A DNA stretch of 27,310 bases from NCBI GenBank assembly GCA_049999725.1, contig JBNGIS010007043.1:1-27310 (forward strand), given 5' to 3'. The notes below the pieces were generated by a model. That model did no database searches and was not told where the DNA came from. It saw nothing but the letters and a program-made list of their open reading frames with translations. Origin of the DNA: Haplomitrium mnioides (Eukaryota; Marchantiophyta; Haplomitriopsida; Calobryales). The first letter of the stretch is position 1. The number at the start of each line of letters is the position of its first letter. The translations under genes and the position numbers were made by a program. This document shows, in pieces, positions 9,588 through 16,920 of this stretch.

Positions 9588-10914
9588 TCAGTCTAAAACA
9601 ATGTGGAGTACACCATTGCGGATGTACGCTATCTTCCCTGCCCCCCATGCTGCCTGTACTTTCCTTTTTTCCTCAGGGAGCTGTTTCATCTGTAATGACG
9701 TTAGATCTTGGTGTATGGCAAATTTCATCTCCCGGAAGGTTCGCCTCTTTTTTAGGAGTTCAACTTGGTCTGTGCGTGACCTGAATTGCACTTTGATTGG
9801 TCTTGCTTTTTCTGAGTTGGCCCGTCCTAGACTGTAACATTGTACCTCCAGGTGTGCTAATGCATATCGAGCTAGGATCCTTTGCTTGATGACGTTTGTA
9901 GTCTTCTCTGTGGCTTCTTCAGGAAGATCATGCACAATCAGATTGAGGGATCTTTCTTGTCTCTCTTGCTCTTCTTTGAGTTGGTCCCTGATCATGCTGG
10001 ACATTTTTTGTTGTTGTTGTGGGTGCTTCCTGACGACCTCGGTCCAAGATTGGACCTGTTTTTGTACTTGTTCTTCCACCTTTTTTTTTTTTTTTTTTGG
10101 ACCGAAGGCAAACAACTTTATTTACTTTCAAGCATCAAAGGTACAACCGCGGCCAGCAATCAGGCCGAGCGGCAAAACCAACAACCATTCAATCCCTTTT
10201 AGGATCTAGCCTGGTAAACCAAAGTAACCCTATACCCTCAATCCAGATTACTACTAACATTCAGATTCCACTAAACACTGTCTTCATCACGTATACAAAG
10301 CAAATGCCCCAGGTTCTGTCAAAGGTTTCAAGAATGTTATCTCTCTTCTCTTCATTATGAGCCTTCATCCAGTTTCTGCAAGCATCACACCAAGCTTTCT
10401 TTCCGTACTCAACCAGTCTCATCCAGATTTTTTTTTCAAGCAGTTCCTCCACCTTGGCTATCACCCGCTGCTGCACTCTGGTTGCCAGATCGACCTCATC
10501 TGCACGTGGTTTGGAGGCTGAAACTTTTGCCTCTGTTCTTTGTAGTGTTGTACGGGTGTTACAAAGATCTGTTTCTGTGGCTTTTAGTTTGGTGGTCAAG
10601 TCATCCACTTCTTGCCGCAATGCTTTCACTTCCACTTCGAGGCCTCGTAGTGTTTTCACTTCATGTTGAAGGCTAAGGATTGCATTCCAAAGGTCCGTCT
10701 GATTGTTGGCAGGAGGAGGGGAAGAGGGAGGACTGGGAGTTGAGTGTGTTGAGGGAGGGGAAGAAAGTCCACGAGGGAGAGAGGGAGAGGAAGGAGGTGA
10801 GGGAGGTGTAGCCGGTCGTGGGGTGGGACTGAGCACAGAAGCAGTCGCGGCAGCCATTCTAGGCTTGCTTGTTTGTTTCAAAGATGGGATGATGGGTTTG
10901 GGGGGAGGCGACAT
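9588..10914 (-). pseudogene. LINE-A copy 1 ORF1, split by an L1-B insertion
   Basis: The start ATG (10914-10912) follows the 5' UTR and gives MSPPPKPIIPSLK. A Pro/Ser-rich N-terminus of about 65 residues is followed by a heptad-like coiled coil (about residues 70-150, from LWNAILSLQHEVKTLR). The frame is cut by the L1-B fragment but continues in register on the other side (KVEE, then QVQKQVQSW). The C-terminal half has ERSLNLIVHDLPEE, RPIKVQFRSRTDQ, MKFAIHQDLTSLQMK and GVLHIVLD before the stop. This is a coiled coil, RRM-like and C-terminal-domain order, as in animal L1 ORF1p RNA chaperones. Without the insert the frame would be about 320 codons and apparently open. Confidence 0.75.
10083..10442 (-). 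mobile_element. L1-B 3'-end insertion in LINE-A ORF1
   Basis: On the minus strand it runs from TGCTTGAAAAAAAAATC (10442) through the L1-B C-terminal codons (IWMRLVEYGKKAW), stop, 3' UTR and AATAAA to a poly(A) of about 18 (plus-strand T run at 10081-10098). Flanks are GTTCTTCCACCTT (10070-10082) and GTTCCTCCACCTT (10443-10455), a 13-bp target duplication with one mismatch. It matches 6569-6920 closely. The canonical poly(A) tail and long duplication show L1-type target-primed insertion. Confidence 0.9.
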
Positions 10915-11270
10915 TCAATCCGTCTTGAGCCTACGCCAATATCAGCTTTGTCGACGGTCTGCTAATCGTGTGTTTGCTCAGCTCGCCGCTCATCCCAGGA
11001 GATTTTTCTTTCTTCAGGTCAATCCTACGTGACGAGCTCTTCCTCGTCGTCCTCGTGAAACTGTCCTCTCCATCGTGATCGCGCCTTCGTTGCAAGCTCC
11101 ATCGCTCCATTGCGAACCTGTCTCCATCGCCATCTCGCCGCCGCGCAGATGCAACCCTCGCTAACACCTTAGTTTAGGTTAGTTTGATGGCCTTGCTAAA
11201 AAGAAGCCCTCATTACGAACTGAGGTGCCCTTCAATGGGGGTCTGCTAGATTAGAAAAGCACCATAAAAG
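10915..11270 (-). promoter_or_regulatory. LINE-A copy 1 5' UTR
   Basis: This ~355-base leader precedes the ORF1 ATG and is shared with copy 2 (15219-15740). It holds one unit of the ~45-bp monomer that copy 2 carries five times. The shared sequence ends at AGCACC-N-TAAAA (about 11258-11269), which I take as the element's 5' boundary. LINE 5' UTRs normally carry the internal promoter, but I see no defined promoter motif. Confidence 0.6.
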
Positions 11271-11592
11271 TTAAGCATGGAGAGAACGGCTAGTCAAGAG
11301 AGAGAGAAGTGATGGAGATATGGATATGTGCACCACCACAACTCTGCACATCCTAATTTGGTATGCTACCCATTGAAGCACATGCAGTCGTGAAACTTGT
11401 CACATACCTGCAATCTATTCAGGGTGCTGCACTGTCCAGATATCTGGCAATGAATATGGAGGCATCTTGTCAAGCAAATCTTGGCAGCCCCAGGAGACTC
11501 TACAAATTGATGCAATCAATGCCAGAAATGGCTCAAAAGATGGGGACTGAACATTCAGGATCTTCCTAACCAATCAGGAACTGTGCTCATAG

Positions 11593-12267
11593 TGTGAAAC
11601 TTTGTGTCTGACACCACATTGTGAAGGCTGCACTCTATGTGTGCAAAGTTGTGATATGTATAGGTTTTTCCTAGACTATTGCAGCTTCCATTTAATTGTT
11701 TTTGTGGTTAGTTTTGCTCTCCACAACTTCATAACTAATATATTAAGTTATAGCGGATGTTCTGCATCCAAGTAGTCACCAGTGATACGCTTCATATGCT
11801 ATGTTCAGGGTGCAGAAGGCCCCAATCACTAACCTTTCAGCAAACCTCTCTGGGAGTTATGCTCTTGGATGTTTGCTTCATAAGATCAAACTAAAGTGAA
11901 ATGAATGATGTCGCAAGCTGATGCCTGAGAGTTGACAGATTTTGATTAGTTGGATTCTTGGTGGAGTGCTAGGCATCATCATGACTGAGTTTTCCCGTTA
12001 CTTCCGGAACGTGGCAGAAACTCAGTACGACAATTGATCAGAACCTGCTGTCGGGAACTGACGAAACCAGCAGGAAGTTGTGGCAGCTTGTCACTGCTAC
12101 ACATGATGAGGCTGAATAGTCTGAAACTTTGTGTCTGACACCACATTGTCAAGGTTGCACTCTATGCGTGCACAGTTGTGATATGTATAGGTTTTTCCTA
12201 GACTATTGCAGCTTCCATCTAGTTGTTTTTGTGGTTAGTTTTGCTCTCCACGACTTCATAACTAATA
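11593..12267 (+). mobile_element. Family T element, copy i
   Basis: Left repeat 11593-11740 and right repeat 12089-12267 are direct copies ending CATAACTAATA. About 350 bases without coding lie between them. The left repeat lacks the first ~33 bases of the full 179-bp unit. The outer LINE-A reads GTGCTCATAG before it and ATCACCTATC after it, matching GTGCTCATGGACCATCTATC in copy 2, so the insertion is clean with at most a 4-bp duplication (ATAG). The structure resembles a TRIM, but no tRNA-type PBS follows the left repeat and no clear polypurine tract precedes the right one. Confidence 0.65.
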
Positions 12268-12297
12268 GATCACCTATCAATACACTACTTCACAGTC

Positions 12298-12341
12298 CTA
12301 GGGCTGGCTCGGGACTTTAATCAAATTCTATTCTATTCTTG
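12298..12341 (+). mobile_element. LINE-A minimal tail insertion (~44 bp)
   Basis: Only CTAGGGCTGGCTCGGG, ACTTTAATCAAATT and the (CTATT)n tail are present. CAGTC at 12293-12297 and again at 12342-12346 form a 5-bp target duplication. This is one of the shortest 5'-truncated insertions in the window and lies inside the outer LINE-A. Confidence 0.75.
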
Positions 12342-12643
12342 CAGTCATAGAGTGCAGCATCCTGGACTGTCAAGTACAACAAGCTCATCAACAACACTCC
12401 AAGGCAAATCCAACAGTATCTGACCAGTACATGCCACTCCATTTGGTTCACACCGTCACACAACTTTGAACTGGTTCCCATCAAGTGCAATGTGAAACAG
12501 CCAATTGGTCCGAGATTGACAAAAAAATGCAGCCTGAGAAGCTTCTGTGACTCCAATGCAGCCTACAAGTCATAGAAGATGAACACCACATCATCTTTTC
12601 CTATGAGATACATGGAATATACCATGGGCTTTTGTGGACCAAA

Positions 12644-12738
12644 ATGGGAGTCCAACAGTTTCTCAAATACAATGATCAGTGATGGCTGGCACTCTTCGTA
12701 CGTGAACTGATGATGCTTTGGCTGGCTCAAAAACAAAG
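12644..12738 (+). repeat. ~95-bp direct duplication flanking LINE-A copy 2 (left)
   Basis: Bases from ATGGGAGTCCAACAG to CTCAAAAACAAAG recur at 15814-15909 with about five differences. Both belong to the outer plus-strand LINE-A and directly bracket antisense copy 2. Confidence 0.8.
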
Positions 12739-13118
12739 AATAGAATAGAATTCTATTAAAGTCCAGAGCCAGCCCTAGGACTATAAGGACTGAGAGTACA
12801 ATGGGCACAATCGTGCGGAAGGGTGCAAAAACAGAAGTAGTAAGCTAAAAAAAAGTTTTAACTGAAAACAGTTGAGCGGGGACAAACCCGCTTGTGAGTC
12901 AAATTCTCACTCTCTCGCCTCTAGTCTCTATGTCTAATCTGCCTATTTCTGAGATCTAAGCAGCATGAGTTCCCGAAAGAAGAGTGCCAGCCAGCGTTGA
13001 TCATGATATTTGAGAAATTGTTGTACTGTCCCATTCTGTTCTACAAAAAGTCGATGATACCTTCCCCGGATTTCGTAGGGGCAACAGAAGATGATGTGGT
13101 GTTCATATTCCGTGACTT

Positions 13119-13176
13119 TATGATTGGCTACCTTAGTTTGTAAGTATGGAGTTCCCTCAATACTTATAACGATATA
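13119..13176 (+). mobile_element. Family C, 58-bp 3'-end insertion
   Basis: Bases TATGATTGGCTACC to ATAACGATATA interrupt the LINE-A zinc-knuckle coding region of copy 2. They are flanked by TTCATATTCCGTGACTT (13102-13118) and TTCATCTTCCGTGACTT (13177-13193), a 17-bp duplication with one mismatch. The same 58 bases end the longer element at 17800-18097. Confidence 0.9.
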
Positions 13177-13412
13177 TTCATCTTCCGTGACTTGTAGATT
13201 GCACTGGAGGCACAGCAAGTTCAAAGGTTGGACTTTGTTGTCAATCTTGGACCATTTGGCTGTTTCACATCTCAGTCGATACGATCCAGTACGAAGTTGT
13301 GTGAGGGTCTGGACCAGCTTAAATGACATGTTGCTCATCAAGTATTGTTGGATTTGCCTTGAGGGAGTGTTGTTGACGAGCACATTGTATTTGACAGTCT
13401 GGGATGCCGCAC

Positions 13413-13930
13413 TTAAGCTGGTCCAGACCCTCACACAACTTCGTACTGGATCACATCAATTGAGATGTGAAACAGCCAAATGGTCCAAGATCGACAACAA
13501 AGTCCGACCTGAGAAGTTGCTGTGCCTCCAATGCAATCTACAAGTCACGGAAGATGAACACCACATCATCTTCTGCTGCCCCAGATACTATGAAATCCGG
13601 GGAAGGTTTCATGGACTTTTTGTTGAACAGAATGGGACAGTACAACAATTTCTCAAATATCATGATCAACGCTGGCTGGCACTCTTCTTTCAGGAACTCA
13701 TGCTACTTAGATCTCAGAAATAGGCAGATTAGACATAGAGACTAGTGGCGAGAGAGTGAGCATATGACTCACAAGCGGGTTTGTCCCCGCTCAACTGTTC
13801 ACAGTTAAACATGGTTTAGCTTACTACTTTTATTTTTGCACCCCTCCGCACTCTTGTGCGCATTGTACTCTCAGTCCTTATGGCCCTAGGGCTGGCTCGG
13901 GACTTTCATCAAATTCTATTCTATTTTATT
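13413..13930 (+). mobile_element. LINE-A, 5'-truncated young insertion inside copy 2
   Basis: It begins TTAAGCTGGTCC and encodes the LINE-A C-terminus in an open frame: LVQTLTQLRTGSHQLR, then LLCLQCNLQVTEDEHHIIFC (zinc knuckle) and LFFQELMLLRSQK with a TAG near 13721. The 3' UTR with both hairpins and an (ATTCT)n tail follow. It interrupts copy 2 between GCCGCAC and GGATTGCC, where uninserted copies read GCACTGTCGGATTG, so no clear target duplication is present. It nearly matches 24971-25277 over its last 307 bases. Confidence 0.85.
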
Positions 13931-15218
13931 GTAGGATTGCCATATGACTGTGAAGTAATGAGTTGATAGATGGTCCATGAGCACTTTTCCTGATTGTTTG
14001 GGAAGATGATCTATATCCAGTCCCCATCTTTTCAGCCATTTTTGGCATTGATTGTACCAATTTGTGGGGTCTCCAGGAGCTGCCTGACGAGATGCCTCCA
14101 TAGCTGGTACCTGGCCGGTGTAGTGTCTTGGATTGATTGCAGGTATGTGACAAGTTTCATCACTGCGTGCGCGTCAATGGGTATCATACCAAATTTAGCT
14201 GCCAGGATGTGTAGAGGTGTGGTGGTGCGTACATTGGCTAATCTAGCGAGGAACCTCTTGAGGGGTTTCTCACCGTGTTTCAGCCACATGGCCGGAGTTA
14301 GAGAGGGTCCCCATATTTCTGCTCCATATGTTGCTGTTGGAACAACAAAGGTATGGAAGAGGTTGATTCTCATGGGTATATTGCATATATCTTTTGCCTT
14401 GCGCCAACTGTTCAGTTGGTATAAGCTGACAAGACCTGCTGTAATCCTTCACTTGGCTCCAAAGCCCCATCCTCTCTGGGTATGTATTGGTATCCCCAAA
14501 TAGGTGTACTGATTCATCACTTCAACATTGTCCTGCCTGAACTTGAAAGTATCCCTCTGTGCTGTGGTGAGCCATTTTCCAAAGACCAGGACCTTGGTTT
14601 TCTTCATATTAACAGTCATACCGGATTGGCTACAGAATTGATCCAGAATTGACCAGGATTGGAATCCAGCACTTGTTGACATGAGGACAATGTCATCCGA
14701 TACAAGAGAATACCAATGGTCTGGGCTAGCAGGTTGGGGGTTAGGGGCTCCCATATTGACCAGTACTGCCTCCAGTTTGTCGATGAACAGACCAAATAAG
14801 CTGGGGGAAAGTGGGCAGCCCTGCTTTACACCAATGTTGCAATGGATAGGCTCCGACATGCCCTGATGTGTGCGAACACAGGCCAGAACTTCTTCGTATA
14901 AGATCTGGATGGCCATGATCCAGTCGGTTAGTAGATGTAACGCATGTGATCTGGACCAAAGTTTGCTGTGGGGTACTGAGTCAAAGTCTTTCTGGAAATC
15001 TACGAAACAGCAGTATAGACCTCCAGCACGTCTGTGGTGTTCAATGATGGTTCAGATGGTGACCAGGTGATCAGTTATCGAGTGATTCTCCCGAAACCCT
15101 GCTTGTCCTTGAGCTCGTAGCTGTTGTGCTTCACTCCATTGTGTGATCTTGAGGTTGAGTGTGGCCCAAAAGAGCTTCGGGAATAGAGGGCTGAGCATCA
15201 TGGTACGATAGTTCGACA
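13931..15218 (-). pseudogene. LINE-A copy 2 fused ORF: ATG joined to RT
   Basis: The ORF1 start codons ATG TCG (near 15216) are joined directly to the AAC TAT codons of the RT, giving MSNYRTMMLSPLFPK in frame. The RT continues with QAGFRENHS, FVDFQKDFDSVPH (K-D instead of K-A), QGCPLSPSLFGLFIDKLE and a YADD region that has lost one base near 14700. It continues with VNMKKTKVLVFGKW, GIPIHTQRGWGFGAK, TYGAEIWGPSL and the post-RT region. In-frame stops include one after LVTI, so it is dead now. The junction has 3 bp (TCG) shared by both parents. Confidence 0.8.
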
Positions 15219-15740
15219 TTCAATCCGCCTACGCCAATATTAGTTTCATCAATGGTCTGCTAATCGGGTGTGCTCAGCTCGCCAATATCTTTGTCAACGG
15301 TCTGCGAATCGCATATGCTCAGCTGGCCGTATCTTCGTCGATGGTCTGCTAATCGCGTGTGCTCAGCTCGCCAATATCTTCGTCAACGGTCTGCAAATTG
15401 CGTGTGCTCAACTGGCGGTATCTTCGTCGATGGTCTGCTAATCGCGTGTGCTCAGCTCGCCGCTCATCCCAGGAGATGATTTCTTCTTCAGGTCGATCCT
15501 ACATGACGAGCTCCTCCTCGTCGTCCTCATGAAACTGTCCCCTGCATCGTCATCGTGCCATCGTTGCAAGCTCCATCGCTCTGTCATGAACCCGTCTCCA
15601 TCGCCATGGTGCCGCCGCACAGAAACAACCCTTGCTAACCCGTTAGTTTAGATTAGTTTGGCCTCGTTAAAAAGAGAAGCCCTCATTACCAACTGAAGTG
15701 CCCTTCTTTGGGGGCCTGCTAGATTAGTCAAGCACCCTAA
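15219..15740 (-). promoter_or_regulatory. LINE-A copy 2 5' UTR
   Basis: It is homologous to 10915-11270 but longer because of tandem monomers (15232-15457). The distal part is nearly colinear with copy 1, including CAGTTGGTAATGAGGGC on the minus strand and the boundary at AGCACC. It presumably includes the transcription start, which I cannot locate. Confidence 0.6.
15232..15457. repeat. Five ~45-bp tandem monomers in the LINE-A 5' UTR
   Basis: Units are 15232-15279, 15280-15324, 15325-15368, 15369-15413 and 15414-15457. Each has the plan (C/G)GCC-n-TATCTTCGTCRAYGG followed by TCTGCTAATCGCGTGTGCTC. Units alternate between a CGCCAATATC start and a GGC(C/G)GTATC start, so the array probably grew by duplicating a two-unit block. 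Copy 1 has a single unit. Confidence 0.9.
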
Positions 15741-15813
15741 AAAAAAAAGGAAAGGAAAGGAAAGAGGGGGGCAGTAGTGCAGAGTTTGATGAGAAAGAGA
15801 CCGACCCTAAAAC

Positions 15814-16115
15814 ATGGGAGTGCAACAGTTTCTCAAATACCATGATCAGTGATGGCTGGCACTCTTTGTACGTGAACTGATAATGCTTTGGCTGGCTCAA
15901 AAAAAAAAGAATAGAAGTTAGAGATTAGAGACGAGAGAGTGAGCATATGACTCACAAGCAGGTTTGCTCGTGCTTATCTTATTTTTCTCTTACTTTTTTA
16001 GCTGACTACTGTTTCTTTCGCACCCTTCCGCACTCTGGTGTGCATTGTACTCTTCTTAGTCCTTGTGGCCCTAGGGCTGGTTCTGGACTTTAATCAAATT
16101 CTACTCTTCTATTCT
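15814..16115 (+). mobile_element. Old LINE-A (outer copy), 3' end
   Basis: After the duplicated ~95 bases (15814-15909), the outer element continues into its 3' UTR: AGAGAGTGAGCATATGACTC, a hairpin with changed pairs (AAGCAGG with TCGTGCTT), a second hairpin (CGCACTCTGGTGTG) and the tail ending TTCTATTCT at 16115. It closes the split element that starts at 3426. Confidence 0.8.
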
Positions 16116-16734
16116 GCAGAGATTATCATAGAAGAATTTCTTTCTTGGTAACTGCTGACTGCCAGGCAAGTTTGTCTACTAAAACAAATTAGTGATTTCA
16201 CATAGCTTTTAGATTTGGTTTACAGTCCTGCTTCATCTACTTTATCTGTTAAAACAAAATAATGATTTCACAGTCTTCAAGAGTTGGTTTACAGTCCCGC
16301 TTCATCTATTCTACATTGAGAACACTTAACCAAATTGCTTTTTAGGGGAATGTTGGTGTGTTGTCTCTTGCTAGAGTGTATACACAATTCCTCAATCTTG
16401 AACTTGCTTAGAGCTCAAAAATAAACTGCCCACCATGGGGAATAGGCTAGCTTATACTATTGTTCCATTGAACTCTCAAAGAACAATAAAGAATTACTCA
16501 GGCAGCAACTGGATGTCTTGCCCTCCTGGCTGCTTGAAGAAGCAATAAAGTGTTCCATTGAATGGCCTCTTGTTCTTTACCAAGGGAGTGGTGAGGACCA
16601 CTCAGGAATAACCAGGGGACTGTGCCAGGAAAGGAGACCTTGCGAAGGCATCCTAGTGTGAAGGAGGGCAAGGTTTGTTGGCTGCCCCTCACATTTCTTT
16701 TGCTGTCATTTCTGTCCTTTCTCTGTGCAGGTGT
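16116..16734. other. Unassigned DNA, possible LTR remnant
   Basis: There is no protein match. It holds a 2 x 70-bp tandem duplication (16181-16320). Bases AGGGGAA then TGTTGGTGTG near 16345-16361 look like a polypurine tract followed by an LTR start, and two AATAAA motifs lie near 16487 and 16544. No matching LTR end or target duplication was found, so an LTR is only a guess. Confidence 0.3.
16181..16320. repeat. Tandem duplication, 2 x 70 bp
   Basis: Units 16181-16250 and 16251-16320 both begin AAAACAAA. They share TGATTTCACA, TTGGTTTACAGTCC and GCTTCATCTA and are about 80% identical by eye. Confidence 0.8.
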
Positions 16735-16920
16735 ATCATACTCTGTTTTTACGACAAAACTTTGGCTCCAACTGCAGATTCACAACAGGTCTGGTGAGCC
16801 TTTATCAAATCAACAGCTGGTGCAAGCAGCAGGACATTTGGAACACCCCAATCAGGATTGACCTCTCCATACATTTTTCATCCCTGCAACCATATATGGT
16901 GCAAGTATTGCGGCCCATCG
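16735..16920 (+). pseudogene. Diverged LINE-A-like RT scrap
   Basis: The frame near 16740-16860 gives FGSNCRFTTGLVSLYQINSW, then DIWNTPIRIDL. This corresponds to the LINE-A segment GFGAK, TAGLVSLYQLNSWR and PMRINL just after the RT core. DNA identity to copies 1 and 2 is only about 70% by eye, so this is a separate, older or sister lineage. It lies about 100 bases before an L1-B ORF2 start. Confidence 0.6.

Larger units (their letters stand above)
7091..11270 (-). mobile_element. LINE-A copy 1, antisense, 5' complete but 3' truncated
   Basis: On the minus strand the order is 5' UTR (11270-10915), ORF1 (10914-9588), then ORF2 with APE endonuclease (about 9586-8700) and RT (about 8560-7091). 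It stops in the segment after YADD (ending PMRIN), so the zinc knuckle, 3' UTR and tail are missing. A missing 3' end is not expected from target-primed insertion and implies a later deletion or rearrangement at 7091. It is about 94% identical by eye to copy 2 over their shared part. An L1-B 3' fragment interrupts ORF1 (10083-10442). Confidence 0.85.
11271..12738 (+). pseudogene. Old LINE-A (outer copy), ORF2 C-terminal pieces
   Basis: Plus-strand pieces at about 11271-11592, 12268-12297 and 12342-12738 carry the segment after the RT and the zinc-knuckle end of LINE-A ORF2, in broken frames. They align with the reverse complement of 13931-14290 and 12960-13406 at roughly 75-80% identity by eye. 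This is clearly more diverged than copy 1 is from copy 2. Interruptions are a T element (11593-12267) and a tiny LINE-A tail (12298-12341). The piece continues at 15814 after the copy 2 insertion. Confidence 0.75.
12739..15813 (-). mobile_element. LINE-A copy 2, antisense internally deleted derivative
   Basis: On the minus strand it has a 5' UTR with five monomers (about 15740-15219), then a fusion joining the first two ORF1 codons to the RT, then RT, zinc knuckle, 3' UTR and tail at 12739. ORF1, the endonuclease and the first part of the RT are absent. It is inserted in the outer LINE-A between ~95-bp duplications. It carries a plus-strand LINE-A insertion (13413-13930) and a family C scrap (13119-13176). 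Bases 15741-15813 (A-rich, GGAAA repeats, GAGGGGGGCAGTAGTGC) are either extra 5' UTR or filler. Without inserts the element is about 2.4 kb. Confidence 0.85.

Noticed and set aside
9882-10209. Plus-strand frames of ~107 codons with a poly-Phe run
   Set aside because: They read across the T run that is the antisense poly(A) tail of the L1-B insertion and are shadows of minus-strand LINE ORF1.
10454-11032. Plus-strand Gly/Glu-rich frames
   Set aside because: They are antisense to the Pro/Ser-rich N-terminus of LINE-A ORF1 and have no independent support.
15755-15795. Possible small family D fragment (GAGGGGGGCAGTAGTGC also at about 23573)
   Set aside because: The match is only about 25 bases, with no boundary or duplication, and could be chance in G-rich sequence.
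16735-16920. The missing 3' part of the outer LINE-A after piece 2
   Set aside because: It covers the right protein segment, but identity is too low (~70%) compared with the other outer pieces (~80%).
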